A stretch of DNA of 64,000 nt from Colletotrichum lupini (GCF_023278565.1 NC_064675.1:7316001-7380000); one strand, 5' to 3'. Positions 45,666 through 58,121 are shown, counted from the stretch's first letter. Numbers and translations are program-made. The notes: generated from the sequence alone by a model not told the origin.

Positions 45666-46312
45666 CTAAGCGACAACGTTGGGCTGAGTGGATGTGTAGA
45701 GTTTTGTAGTTCATGCAGTCACGGAGAACGAAGAACCTGGCTCGATAATACTGTATTACATTTGTATCCTACAGTCACATTTTGAGGTGATAAAGTTGTA
45801 ATTCCTATAAATCTCTTTGAGTCCAAGGCTGCTGCTGTGACTTAAATTCTCGCAGATTCTCTACAATAATTTATTCCCTATCGACCTTTCTCCCAGCCCG
45901 TGACGCTGTTATGCCTATACTTCCTTTTGTTCGGGAATCGTCTTGAGATGGCTCCACTCAGCGAGGACCTGGTGATCACTAATCACCCATCACCCAAATG
46001 GTGAAAAATTCATCCGTGTCTCGGCTGTATCACTAATCTCTATGTTCCTCAGACTGGCCCTTTGGTGCATGAATTTGAAGAAATGAGCTTGGGAATAAGG
46101 TAGTTCAGATTCAATTTTAATTGACGTCCAGTAAAATTTCAGAAGGCCTCGTGGTACAAGATTCAGGCGAGTAGATCCTCAAACCTTAATGTAGTCAAGA
46201 TTCCCGCATCATATCATGTGTCCACTTTTGAACCTCTGAAAAGCTTTATGTTCATCGGACCGCCTAGTAGAAAGATGAAGCAAGACAAGATAATTAACAG
46301 TCTCTGCCGCCT
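45666..46312. other. Convergent intergenic region
   Basis: 647 bases between the 3' ends of the MFS and NmrA-like genes. The sequence is A+T-rich to a normal degree and probably holds both terminators. No gene is supported. Confidence 0.45.
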
Positions 46313-47477
46313 TCAGCTCTTCTGACCCCACCCGGCCTGGATGACTTCTTTGACAGTTCGCGCCTTGATAACTGGAAATAACTGATTGAGAGTTGTTCCC
46401 GGCTCCAGATGATACAGCCCTTCTTCAAACCAGATACCAAAGGTGGCGAAAAGTGCCTGAAGTTGATCTTTTGGCATCACACCGTACAGGGATGGATGAG
46501 ATGGCAACTCGGTGATCTTCCCAGATTTGAGAAAGTCGATATCGTCGTAGGTTACTTCAAACTTGACGCCTAAAGAAAGAGTGTGTAAGCAATTTCACAA
46601 GACCATGAGAAAGCATGATTGATAGTTCACTTGTTTACCTTTGACCTCCTCCGCGATTCGCAGAAATTCGTTCCACGTCACATTCTCGCCGATAACATAA
46701 CTCTCCCTTTCCCACTTGGGGAGCTCTAAGCTTGCTACCACAAATTCCGCGACATCTAAGGTATGCGTGAAGGTAACGGGGGTATCACCTTTGCCAGGAA
46801 TGGCGGCCCTGTTGTTCTCGATGTCGACAACGATAATATTTTGTATCTGGTATGTTTTAACCCGTGGGTACCCCCAAAAGTCAAGGAAGTAGCCGACGTA
46901 ATACAAAGTGTACTCCAGAGAGGAATTTTCGAGGTCTTCCACTGCGTCGAGCTTCGATTGGCCGATAGTCATCTGCCTCTCGGTTACTTGACTAGAAGAT
47001 CTTCGTCAGACATGCTGTCCTCAAGGTCGGGATTTCTTTCGGAGGAGTGGTAGCAAACACGAGATAGATATGTACGACTTACTCCCTTGAGTATGGAATT
47101 CCCCACACGCTTGGAATAAATCTCCTCGTATGGACGCAGGCTTCAGCGGCACGTATCATGTTCACCTGAGGAGAGCCATCTGAAGTCACGAACAGGGTTG
47201 AGATTACTGTGTCGACTTCGTTGTCGTCGAAGACCTTTGTTAACTCTGAGACGCTGTTGTAGTCAACTTGAATGACCTCAATGCCCGTCTCCTCTTGGAG
47301 AGCCGGATTGGCCTGAATCAACTTAGCATCTAATCCATTTGCCGAGCTTGGCCGATAGTAGTAAAAGCTTACAGATCTGCTCAGTATCTTGACGCGGTAG
47401 CCACCCTTGCGATTGATAGCCTCAGCAATAGCTCGACCGATCCCACGAGTTCCTCCTGCGACGACGATGGTACTCAT
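46313..47477 (-). CDS. NmrA-like / isoflavone-reductase-like NAD(P)-binding protein
   Basis: Atypical SDR of the NmrA/PCBER group, which includes redox-sensing regulators and reductases of aromatic metabolites. Minus-strand exons 47477-47373, 47312-47083, 46976-46639 and 46569-46313 give 309 residues. Introns 47313-47372 and 46570-46638 are clear. The intron at 46977-47082 uses a weaker GAG acceptor chosen because it alone keeps the frame into QMTIGQSKLDAVEDL. The nucleotide-binding motif VVAGGTRGIGRAIAE is at residues 5-19, with ILSRS ending beta-2. The central region reads VDTVISTLFVTSDGSP, typical of the family, and RRFIPSVWGIPYS is the usual FxPSxWG motif. The C-terminus is helical and ends GWGQKS. 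It heads a small group of accessory metabolic genes. The substrate is unknown. Confidence 0.82.
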
Positions 47478-48122
47478 GATAATTGTTAGTATTTCCAAAG
47501 TTGAATGAAGTTAATCGAAGTTAAGCATAGAGCTTGAATCACTTATTGGGCGAACTCAGATCTTGAGGGCTTTGCCGTTATATAAACTTGAACCAGTTTA
47601 AGACAAATATCGGGAAACTATCTATCCGACGGGCATTTCATCAATCCGTAATCCTTGTTCATTCTTTTGATCGACTATTGAGGGTCGCCGCCCACCTTGC
47701 TGGCTGCTGCGCTCGATCTTACCAAGAAGTCAATCCCGGACAGATTTCGGCCGAAAACTCCACGCCTCCTTGTGAACGCCACACCTGTTCACGCAGTCTA
47801 GTTTCAGATACTGCGTCCCCGCTCGTTGTCAGGATCTTTGAAAGCTGCCTGTGTTTATTCAATTTGACTCCAGTCAATATCTGAAAACACACGACTAGCG
47901 TAGCATATTCTGGGAAGATTCCTACGAGAACCGGTGCCCGGCGCTGTCAGAGTCTAGGGTGAGGGGTAAAATATAAAGAGACTTGAGGTTACTAGTAGCG
48001 TGAAAAGAAGAGCGGAAAAGTTATTGGTTCTATCTGGGGTCACCTCCAACACGTTGACTTAAGCCCCAAAATACAGACAGATGTTGATCAGTTGCTCAGC
48101 ACAGCACACGTCTAGCACGGGC
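47478..48122. promoter_or_regulatory. NmrA-like gene upstream region
   Basis: 645 bases between the NmrA-like start and the FAD monooxygenase stop, both on the minus strand. No gene is supported. A TTATATAAAC box at about 47578-47587 lies about 100 bases upstream of the ATG and could be the TATA element. Confidence 0.4.
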
Positions 48123-49404
48123 TCACTTCTCTTCTCTAAAGAGTCCTTGATGCTGGAATTCGACAGCTTGGCTGATCATGTTGACGAACTGCTGAGCTCC
48201 GTCCTCAGCAAAGAATACCTCCTCACTCATGATGCAGCGCTTGATAAAGTCTTGAGCGCGGCCAAACATTTCCGTTTCGTACTCTTTGATGGCTTCCTCA
48301 AGTTTAGATGCGCGCTGCGCTTTCTCAGTAAGAACAGCAACCCCGTGCTTGGCGATGCTCTCGGCGAGCTTGAGGGCGTCATACATAGCCATGTTGACCC
48401 CTTCACCTACGAATGGTGTCGACACATGCGCGGCGTCGCCAAGAAGAGTTATGCCTGGAACACGATCCCAGTTGACGGAGGATACGGGCATGCGGTAAAG
48501 ATGCCAGGGCCGAAAAGGACCTTCGGCGTTGGAAATGAAGTTTTGTAATTCGGGAGCAAAATCCGCAAAGAACTGTGGCGAAGAAAGAAGCTTTTGTCGT
48601 GTGGCCTCTGTATCAGCCATATCGAGTGTGGTCTTTGTCAGGTTCTCCGGGGCCACCAAGCCCACGTAGACTCGATACGACCGATCGGACACCTGTTGCA
48701 CCGAGACTGTTCGTCCGTTTCCCAAAGCCATCATATTGCCGGTTCCTGACAGTTCCAGTGCGGCAGAGTAACTTGGGTTGTTGTGCGACAGCCGACCCTC
48801 GATGAACATCTTCCCAGAGTATTCAGGCCGTGCCGTAGTGAGCTACGTGATGTTAGAGAGCTGATACAAGAGCGATATGGCATACGCAAGATTTACTCAC
48901 CAAAGGCCTAACTTTGCTCCACGCACCGTCAGCGCCAACAATGAGCTGGAACCCGGATGCAGAGGTGCCGTTCGTGAATTTGATAACCCAATCCGAGCCT
49001 GAGCCCTTCTCAATTGTCCTGACGCCATGCCCCCATCGCACCTTATGAGATGGAATTGAGTCCAACAGAAGTTGACGCAATTGGAAACGGTCAATCTCAG
49101 GAGCGTCGCGATCCTGACCGAACTCGGCTTTCATTGTGCACGTTGAGTCCTGAACAACAAACTTCGTAGCATCCCACCGCGCGAGTTTACTGAACCTTTC
49201 GAAGAGTCCTGCACTTCTGAGCGCCTGCTGTCCGGAGGGGCCATGAAGATCAAGGGTCCCACCCTGGTACATCGGCGTGGGAGTCGAGTCGACGTCTTTC
49301 TCAAAGACCACAAAGTCTATGTTGTTCTTCTCCAGTAAGCGTGCGAATGTCAGACCGCAGGGTCCAGCACCAATAATTGCGATGGAGGCTGAAATTCGGG
49401 CCAT
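48123..49404 (-). CDS. FAD-dependent monooxygenase, aromatic-hydroxylase (TetX/PHBH-like) type
   Basis: Flavoprotein monooxygenase using NAD(P)H and oxygen to hydroxylate an aromatic or polyketide-like substrate. Minus exons 49404-48901 and 48842-48123, split by a 58-nt intron (GTGAGT..GTAG), give 407 residues. The FAD-binding GxGxxG reads IIGAGPCGLTFARLLE from about residue 9. The acidic end of beta-2 is VVFEKD. The DG motif is VGADGAW (about 159), and the second FAD motif is LLGDAAHVSTPFVGEGVN (about 300). All three class A landmarks are intact. An in-frame ATG 21 codons upstream (49467) is an alternative start, but the shorter form places the Rossmann motif in the usual position. It is divergent from a regulator gene with about 700 bases between them, so the pair may be linked. 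Confidence 0.88.
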
Positions 49405-50101
49405 ATCTTGGGTATCTGGCGTCCTTCGCGTGTTTGGTGATATGTCGCCTTGATACATGGATTCCATCTAGTGTTTACTGGTAATGACTTCGATATAGCG
49501 TGTTCGATAAAGTTGCATTGGATTGCGAACGATCTTAGTCTGAGTTGTGCTAGAAGGAGTAGTGTGTCCACTTTGATTCCGGCAGAACACGAGCTCAAGG
49601 GACGAAGAAGACTAGTGTTTCCCTTCATCTTATACTCTTCCATTGTTTCAAGTACCACAAGCTATATTCCCATCCAGCATTCAAGCCGAGCTGAGCTACT
49701 GGTTTACTTAGTCGGACCTTCGCTTTACTCACGGATATCGTGATTTCTCCGGGTTGGATGCGCTAAAAGCAAACAGTGTCTAACGCTCCCGATGTGATTA
49801 GTTGACCCCGGAGGTATTCCGGAGGATTATTGCCATGGAAGATTGGGCAAGGCGGACACTGTCCGAAATTTTGCTCGTTGATTGGCTGAAGTCGGAGTGT
49901 CAGCATCATACCTTGTTCGGGAAATAAGTTCACTGTTAGCGACCATCCCTCACCACTTCTATCGTACTTGTCAGCACCACCACAATTCATGAGAAGGTTA
50001 TCATTACTAATCAGCCGACTCGTTCTCCGCTTTCAAATTTCATTGGATGAATCCTACTTGTTACGGGATTCATAGCCGTGTCCCTTTCAAGATCGATTAC
50101 G
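49405..50101. promoter_or_regulatory. Divergent promoter between FAD monooxygenase and regulator
   Basis: 697 bases with no gene supported. Two direct copies of CCGGAGG (49808-49814 and 49819-49825) 11 bases apart give the outline CCG-N9-CGG, a plausible Zn2Cys6 dimer target. A CCAAT box in reverse (ATTGG, 49881-49885) lies nearby. Confidence 0.4.
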
Positions 50102-52656
50102 ATGAACTCAAGTAACAATCCTGTGCAGGGCACTCAGGTGGCTCGTTTTGCAGTGAGCTTTCAAAATACCGATCCATCGTCATTGGTGGCTTCTCACTGA
50201 CAGACTCGACATCTTCTAGTGTGATTATTGCCGGCAGAAGAAGTTCAGGTACTTCTATTACTAGTCCGACTTATTGCTAGCAACATGTTCCGAAGAGATG
50301 AAAACTTTGTGTCTAGACTAACAGACAAAGGTGCTCCAGGGAACTGCCAAAGTGCAGTGCATGCCTTCCGTGGCCTGGGCCTTGCAACTATTCTCGCGAT
50401 CGCCTTAAGTCTGCCCCAACTCAAAGCCAGCCTAGTTCGGTGCCAACCCAAGGACAACCAGGAACTCAGAGCAACGAGCCAACGCCTCAGCCAGCAGTCA
50501 CACAAATTGATCTCACGGTAGAATCTCGACTTTGCAGCATAGAACACAAACTTGACCGCTTAGCTTCGTTGGTGGAAAAGGCTGTCTTGCGAGCTGCATC
50601 CGAGAAGAAATCGGAAAGCGATGCTCAGACGCCGTCGCGGGCCAACCAGGCGAGCAGTCAAACCGATTCTCGGGTTCCGAAGCTGTTCATTGGCGAGTCT
50701 CATTCTTTCTCTTTCGTTAGAGAGGCAACTGAAAACCTCCGGTCCACGCCTGGAATACCTGGTCCTTCGTCTCGGCAAGAGGCGGACGCTCAGTCTGAGC
50801 TCCAGTTTCTATCAACGTCCCTGACTACCGCGACACTTGAGCCCGGGCATAACTCACATATGTCAGGGCTCCATGTACCTTCCAGAGCCATAGGCTACAA
50901 GCTTATTGGAAGTAAGTTTTAGGTCCTTGATCCCACGACCGGGCCGTGTGCTGATAGACATCGACGTTTCTAGCCTTTTTAGAACACGCGCCAAAAGGCG
51001 AGCCATTCTTTGTCACACCTTCAGAGGAGCTTCTGAAGCAGATAGTCTTCAATCCTGATAAAGTCTCTCAGAAGGCTTGGTTGGTCTATTTCAACTACAT
51101 CATGTTAGCTCAAGTTTCTCCAGAGAAACAAGACCATGGAGAAGAAGCTGCGAGATTTCGCCAGAACATGCGGATCGCCTTGAACGACAGCCGCATATTC
51201 TTGGAACCACGACAAGTTAATGTCCAAGCATTAGCTCTGCTGGCTGTTCATGGCGAGGACTACGCCTCTCCGAACTTGTCGTGGATGCTGGTCGGCCATG
51301 CTTGTCGCCAAGCAGAGGCTCTCGGCTTACATTTGCCAACGCCTAGAGATGTTGAATCCTATCAGCGAAGTCTCTCGATGTTTTGGCTTCTTTTCGTATT
51401 GGATAAGTCGTGTGCCCTTGCATTTGGTCGATCCCCGTTCCTTCCGATGAAACTCTACCAAGAGGTTCCATTGCCTGATTTCAGCTATCTGCTCAAGTTC
51501 CAACCACATCTCGATTCGGATTTCAGCAGTGCACCACCGGCTGCTCGTCCGTCTGAGTTTGGAGCACACTTCTTCATCAGGGGTATTAAGTTAGCCAGGA
51601 TCATGGGCTCAGTCGTCGATACGCTGGCCCCAGGTTCTTCGCCACCCTCGAGGGAGACTATCAAGCTGCAGCTCGAAGAATGGTCCAATCAAACGAAAAA
51701 GGTACGTCAATGAAAGGATGAAATTACATCCGCGTCGAATCATTTCCTTCCACTTACGCTGTGCAAATTACAGATTTTGGATAAAATAATGGACGCAGAT
51801 AGGCACCTCCTTGAGCCGACTCAGTTGAAGGAAATGTCCTTGGGCCTCAATAGTCTGAGATTCCAGTACCTCCATGTCGTGATTGTTCTTCTCAAAGGAG
51901 ACAAGCCTTCCTCCAATCAACGTTTAGAGTGCGCAAGAGAGGCTCTATTCATACTACCTTCAATTGTCTCTAATTGGTCTTCCGTTTATAACGGAGTTGT
52001 TTGGTAAGACTTTTTCAGCGGATCTCGAACCTACGTCCATGATCCCTTCTAACAAAGGCAACAGGCATCTATTGTACTATCCTTTCATACCATTCTTTGT
52101 GGTGTTCGAGAACCTAGTCCACAGCTCCACGTTCCAAGCCTCAGCGACAATCGACCATGACCTTGGTCTCCTTGCTACAACTGTTTCCTATTTTTCGAGC
52201 ATGAGAGATCAGATGCAGCTTCTCGCGGTTTTATGCTCTCGTTTGGAGAATGTAGCGTTTGTGTTCCTCGAACTAGCTCGGAGACACATACGACATCGCC
52301 ATGCAACCATTAACAAAACCCTTGATTCCTCATGGCCCCCACTACATAGTCGGGCTGAAACGAATGTCGAGGAAGTGGCAGCAGGAGATAGCCTCCCCGG
52401 CCTCTCACAAGGCACTCTTGATGACTTCACTTTGGGGGATGGGCTAGACATCGGAAATTTCCTCAAGTGGCTGCCGGCTGACATTTTCACATCTGGGCCA
52501 TCTCTGGGGCTTGATACGCGACAGATTCTCGGATCTGCAAGCAGCGGCCCTGAAGTTTCATCCACAGCCGATTTGCGAGGTCGAAAAAGACCGTTTGATG
52601 CGACATTCGATTGGTTTTCGTGGGACGCATATTACGCCGACATGCATTTTCATTAG
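50102..52656 (+). CDS. Fungal-specific transcription factor with a damaged Zn2Cys6 cluster
   Basis: Putative regulator with a good C-terminal fungal_trans domain but a doubtful DNA-binding domain. A frame-consistent model is 50102-50152, 50220-50248, 50281-50356, 50410-50911, 50974-51701, 51774-52003 and 52065-52656 (735 residues). The last three introns are secure and the first three are inferred. Exons 1-2 read RFACDYCRQKKF, the first two cysteines of a zinc cluster. The next cysteines (TGTTCCGAAGAG, 50285 onward) sit in a different frame from the later APGNC. Thus C1, C2 and C6 are in frame but C3-C5 are not. A Pro/Gln-rich linker and a coiled coil (SRLCSIEHKLDRLASLVEKA) follow. Then comes the regulatory domain with VNVQALALLAVHGEDYASPN, GHACRQAEALGLHLP and FWLLFVLDKSCALAFGRSP. 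Either splicing differs from my model or a small indel has disabled DNA binding. Confidence 0.7.
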
Positions 52657-52823
52657 GTGATTAATCTTTTGTCAAATTTCCATGATCATCACACCGTTTA
52701 TGAAGGGGCCCAGAATGACTCCTTCTACTTTGATTGAATCTTGTAATTAGTCTCAACTAATATTGCGCTGTAGGAAACCGACTGTTCTCCTACTGAAATA
52801 GCCTGATAAATCTAAAAACACCC

Positions 52824-54108
52824 TCATGGCTCGAGTACACCCTTCTCCAACACAAAATCAGCCTTCGGCGGCGTGATATACTCAATCTCTCGATTTTGTT
52901 CAAAATGAACGCTTCCATACCGCAGCAACTCTGCAAAAGTTCCAGGTTCACGGTCCCTGTTCTCATTCTCTTTCATGTCCCACAAAGTCCCCAATGCGTT
53001 GGTTGCGGTCATGCCTGCGGCGTGGGTGACCTTCTGCATAGTCGATGTAGTCAAGATCGTCCATACGACGTTATAAGCCTTCTTGTATTCTTCAGACTCT
53101 GGATCGGCATCTAATCGGACTGAGAAGAGGTCGAAGAGGTCCTCACCATTCCAACCGATGATGGCTTCTGCCGGCCAGTCTTCGTACAGCGAGTCGTGGA
53201 GAAGGATTTTCTTGTCGAAGTAATCGACGCCATCAAAGCCGCCGTTAGGCTCTTTGACCGCAGCAACTCTGATCCAGCACACGATTTGAGCAATGTACTC
53301 CAGTACCTTTGGGAGAGGAGCGCTCCAGTTCCATTTGAAGTTCCGAGCTTCGACTGCATCGGCGTTCATATTTTGTGCGAAGGAGACGAGAGGGTTTTCG
53401 AAAATGCCATCGGAGCTGTTGCGGCCCTTCCAAATCTCCATGAAAACATCGTGCCTTGATAGCGAATTAGCTCTCCCCCGCAACCAAAGCCGCAGTCGTG
53501 CCGTATTGTTGAGCTCCGATACTGATTCGGACTTACCAGTGTTTGATGAACATGTCACCTTTGCGACTTGCAATGAAATGGTTGGCTACGACGTTCGAGT
53601 ACATCCAAGGGGCGGAAACCTGGTAAGGGCTGTTTGGGTCCTCAAGTTTCTTCCAGCAGAGATAGTCTATGGACCGAACGAGGATGGTGCCTACATCCAC
53701 CCAAGCACCGCCATATTGGTAAAGACAAATACCGCGAAGGAAGTCTGCACTGTGGGGACCAGTCCGCACACGGGGCCCATCCATCTTGTGTGCAATATAG
53801 GCCTCGGGTAGTTGGTCTTCCTTGACCCAGTTTAAGGCATTGTTTGGAGAGTCTGGGACGTCGTCCAAAACGCGAATCGCCCATTCCGGACCGCAGAGTC
53901 GAGCCCAGTTGATAATGTTGCGCTGGCCCCAGCTTGGAAGGTTGTCGAGGCCAGAATCCCAAAAGGCCCAGATGTTCTTTTCTGAAGTGACTGGCAGAGG
54001 ACATTTCAAAGATTTGAGAATCTCCTGATCGGAGCGCGAGTCGAGAGGTTCGACATGACGGAGTTTTGATTCGAACTCTGGCGGGATCTGGAACTTTGGT
54101 GAAGACAT
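52824..54108 (-). CDS. Glycosyltransferase, Caps_synth (capsular polysaccharide synthesis) type
   Basis: Nucleotide-sugar-dependent transferase of the GT-A-like Caps_synth/GT32-related group, often clustered with secondary-metabolite or surface-glycan genes in fungi. Minus exons 54108-53537 and 53454-52824, with one 82-nt intron (GTAAGT..CAAG), give 400 residues. The N-terminal KNIWAFWDSGLDNLPSWGQR matches the family's xIWxxWxxG start. The central FLRGICLYQYGGAWVDVGT contains the conserved LYxYGGxWxDxG acidic metal/donor site. The C-terminal half includes KILLHDSLYEDWPAEAIIGW. There is no clear signal peptide or membrane anchor at either end. Gene structure is intact, and the 3' end faces the regulator gene across 167 bases. 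Acceptor and donor are unknown. Confidence 0.78.
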
Positions 54109-56829
54109 TGTGAAGTGTGAGTAACAAGAGACATGGAGCTTTGAAGGTCACAGTTCTTAGGCAATATTGAACGACTGATACTGAGGCGTCTTAAATACTT
54201 CTACTCCCGTTGGTTTGGACTGCTACTGTGTTGCACGGAGCAAGAACCGCAACCTGTAGCGCTTACATTGACGAGAAGCCATTGATGGATCTCCACTGTC
54301 CATCACATTTGGCGTTCGACGGAAAATCAATGCACCAATGGCGTTCTCGGTATCTGACTGTAGCGCTGACAAAGATGAGATGCAGGACGTAGCCAAGTCT
54401 GACTGACAGGAAACGTGGACATTCGTGCACAAAGCAAATGGAGGTGAGAGCGAGTTTGTTTCCTGGGTTGGTAGGATGACATAAGAGTCAATAATCGGTT
54501 GGTTGGCCCTGGACTCGGCCGACATTTGGGTTGTTTTGATTCGTGTTTGGGTTGTGCGATGGCGGGTCTCACTGCACCTGTTTACGACGTAAGCAGCTGT
54601 CACGAGATATGGATGTGGTTAATGCTGCCCACATTGAGTGGGCCCGCTTTTTGTGACAGCAGCATGTATGGGTAATCTCTGAGCACACATCCATCGAATC
54701 GCCGACTTGATAAGTGATGACAAGAAAGCATTCAATGTGATCCATTCTCGATAAATGAAGTCTCCGAATCCTCATATCACACCAATCTAAAGCCGTCAAA
54801 TGGCGGTGATCTCGACATTTCTGCGTTCCATTTCCTCAAGGTTTGTTTTTCACGGAGCCCATCGATGATGTGGTTTCTCCGTACGCTTGAGGCAATACTG
54901 AGTCCCATGTCTCAACCTTCATGATCTAGACGGATGTTGCAAACAATAAACTCGTAGAGATTTCACATCAGAAGATCACCTCCTGAGTCAGTGAATCTAG
55001 CGCTGAAGGACTTCTCACAATGCAGTGGCCCAATTGCCTTGTCCGTATCGATCCTTTTGGGCAGGTGAGATGCCGTCATTCACGGTAGCTCTCAAATTTT
55101 CGTACTCTGTTGACTCCAGATACCCAGCCCCAGTACGTCGGGGAGGATCGGTGTTAGCCACGAGTTCGTGGCTGAGGTAAGATACTGCCAAGATCTCAAC
55201 CCTGGCTCAAGCCGATCGATCACATTTTGGCGGTTCTCAACCGGGACGTTATGTAAATGTGCACACGAACTCAATGTCCCGATGGATTCGAGATCGCTTC
55301 ATGTTGAGTGAGGTGATTCACTTTCCATTCAAGCAAGTGTGACTGTCCAACTAATGAGGATGCAATAGAACTAGGTATTGAACGTGGGCCAGGCAAACAG
55401 GGCTGAGCGACCTTCAAGAGGAGATTTTTAGGGAAATAAAAATTAAGGTTCTGTTGGCATTTGGGTGGCTTCAGTCAAGCCATCCGTTCGTATGGCTTTT
55501 AGCTAAGGTGGGCTACTGGGACCACTGGCTCACTAGCTGGCTTTCTCACGCGTGCCCGAGAAGAGATCAACCCCTGCTCGCCTTGTGTATGGACGGCGAA
55601 GTAGATTAGGGGATACCCCTATGGAACATTCCCATTCTCTTTTCTGGTGGAGCGACTGCTAGGCTCTCAGCTCGATCATTGCTTCGCTTCATCCCAGAAT
55701 GAAGATTAAAATCTCAATTTTCGAGAGGCGCATAGTATCGCCCGGATGTTACAGCGTTGCTCTTCATGAGGACAAATCTCACCACTTCCCGCTTTGCCAA
55801 TGTAGCTGACGCCACTGTCATGATCGGAAACTAAACAGTGCCATAGCGTATTTTACCATAAGATCGTGTGCGACGCATCGCGCCTCACCAAGACATCGTG
55901 ACTGCCTGAGGAGGAGACCCAAAACGGCGCTGCCGTTAGCAATTTCGGGCGCAGGGTCAAGGAATGGAAATCGTGCAGGTAGCCCGAGCTAAAAATCGGC
56001 CCCATTTTCGCAGTGCCGCAGCTCCCAAGACAAATCTCGTAATGGCTTCTTTCAAGTCTCGGCGGTTAGCGGTGCGGCATGGAAATGACTTCATACAGAG
56101 ATCTGCGAATGACGGTCTAGGAATGGTACGAGGGGCACAGTCGTACAGTCTCACACCCTGTCAGCCCAACAGGCCAGAGGATCTCCACCACAGGCAGCGA
56201 CATTCGCTAGGCCCGAGATCGGGAACTTTGGTGTGCTGGTTGTCGAGAATAGGTGGTAAAACTGTAAAAGACGCAAAGAAGCCAGGGATCTACGAGCTGA
56301 TCCGGGGCTATGCCACTTGGGGACGCACCAACAGGCGCTTGTTGTCAGCCGAGATCCCTGGCAGTCAGGATTCACCTTGCTTTCGGCCCCATGAAACAGG
56401 CAACACAGGGCAATTCCAGCCACTCAGAGTATGTTTGGGGGAGCTGCTGGGCGTGTTGGACTATCTTAAGGTTACTTTGCAGGCCTGTAGAGTCTAATTA
56501 GGGCTGTGTCGCCAAGGACCAAGGCGACCAAAACAATAGGGGCTGTGGCGCGCCGGCCCAACGCAACTAAGACATTCCAACTGTAAGCGAGACGCAAGTG
56601 CGGCGCTGTTGGTCCAAGGGGTTTAATCCTTCGAGTGCCGTGGTCATCGTCAAATTTTACTTAAGGCGCAAGAGTCTCTCACGACATTTGGCAATGCGTT
56701 ATTGTTGTCATCGAATACCTTACGTCTAGAAACTGAAGACTGGTCTCGTGTTCACTTGACGATAATACACACAACCCTCCCGGCAATCGACCAGATACCT
56801 ACAACACGTCAACTACGAACACCGACAAA
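54109..56829. other. Large intergenic region
   Basis: About 2.7 kb without a supported gene. The longest frame (55964-56497, 177 codons, plus) has no domain and an equally open antisense frame, so I do not call it. Upstream of the next gene a CT/CA-rich leader (about 56755-56829) looks like a core promoter. No RIP or repeats are seen. Confidence 0.45.
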
Positions 56830-57484
56830 ATGACTCAAGCATACATCATCGGCGATAGCTCGCCGTTCCTCAAGCGCGTCTTGATTCCCTTCTGGGTCAT
56901 TCGAATCGCGATCATGGTTCTTGAGATCGTTCTCTACGCCGGAACTATCGCCCTCGCGGCCTCTAACAAGGAGTCTCTGAACGACTACGGCGACGACAAC
57001 AGAACAGCAAGCTGGGTCATTGGTGTCCTCTGTGTCATTATGGTTATCATTCTTATCTGCTTGATTCTCGACATCGTCTGCATCGTCAAGCGCTCCCGAC
57101 GCACGCTCAGCCCGAAATTCTTCCTCGTCTCCAACGTCATCCAAACTCTGGTCTGGGTCATTTTGTTCATCCTCACCATCATCGGTGCTGGCGGCGCATT
57201 TACCTTCATTATCGCAATCGTCATTCTGTAAGCAGCTTCCAACGAACTGACTTTTTTCCCATTGAATGACAAATTAACCTCGATTCTGCAGCGCTTCCTT
57301 CGTTGGTCTCCTCATTTATGCTAGCGTCATCTACCACAAGTTCCGCAAGGGCACACTGCCCCGCGGGAACTACGCTCCCGCCAACCCAAGCACTGGTTAC
57401 ACTGGAGGGTACGCCTCCAACGAACCCAACAAGACCTACGACCCGAACGCAGCCCGTTATGAGATGGACCAGAGATACGCATAA
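56830..57484 (+). CDS. Four-helix membrane protein (MARVEL-like), unknown function
   Basis: Small integral membrane protein. Exons 56830-57227 and 57292-57484 with a 64-nt intron give 196 residues. Four hydrophobic segments can be seen: about 20-45 (IPFWVIRIAIMVLEIVLYAG), 63-87 (SWVIGVLCVIMVIILICLIL), 103-130 (NVIQTLVWVILFILTIIGAG) and 130-152. The last spans the intron and continues ASFVGLLIYASVIYHK. A short basic loop, KRSRRTLSPK, separates helices 2 and 3. The C-terminus is a hydrophilic Tyr/Asn/Pro-rich tail ending EMDQRYA. The layout resembles fungal MARVEL or tetraspan proteins with cytosolic termini. I do not recognise a named family. The upstream region has a well-formed pyrimidine-rich leader, so it is likely well expressed. 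Confidence 0.8.
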
Positions 57485-58121
57485 ATCGTTGGTGGAAGGG
57501 TTTCGGTTAGCCTCGGCTAGTTTAGACACGGCATTTACGACTTGGTCATGTCCACAAGTCGATTGTATCAAAGAGGACTTGGTGGTGGTTCCTTCTGTTA
57601 TAATGAGTAGAATGACTGTAACTCGGGCTAAGATACCAGGCGTAAAGAAATGAATTTTATTGATTTTGCATACTACACCGGCCACAGGGTCATTGGCTCA
57701 ACAAAGGCTAGCACACAGTTTCTTGCTCATACCTCCATCAATGAAGCTGTTAAAGTTGTGCAAATAGTCATAATTACGTTCTCGCAAGAGTCCAAAGCGC
57801 AATTTTATGGAAAACGGATCCGCCTTACATACTCGTTTCCCGCGAGCCTGAGCTTGATTCTGTATGCCCCAGGGCCTTCTTGGGCGATTTTGAAGTCACT
57901 GATGGGTTGTTCGGACATGCTCGGTGCGCCTCCTTACATTCTGCTGGAACTTTTAGAGTTCCGAGCCTGAACGGCTCCGAAGTTGGACCCGGCGACACAG
58001 ATCCACTGCGGACTTTTCGGGCCCCGGAACTCTCCCGGCATTCGCCCGACATCAACTAGTACCTTTGAATCCACATGAGTCTGTTCTTAGATTGAAATGA
58101 TTGAATCATTTGACTTAGAAC
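57485..58121. other. Convergent intergenic region
   Basis: 637 bases between the 3' ends of the membrane protein and aminopeptidase genes. Short overlapping frames only, and no gene is supported. Confidence 0.45.

Noticed and set aside
50228..50547. Overlapping 97- to 100-codon frames on both strands at the 5' end of the second regulator
   Set aside because: They are by-products of the short exons and introns of the zinc-cluster region. The splice model links to the long downstream frame instead.
55964..56497. 177-codon plus-strand open frame
   Set aside because: No domain, low-complexity-like composition, and the antisense strand is equally open. Probably chance in G+C-normal intergenic DNA.
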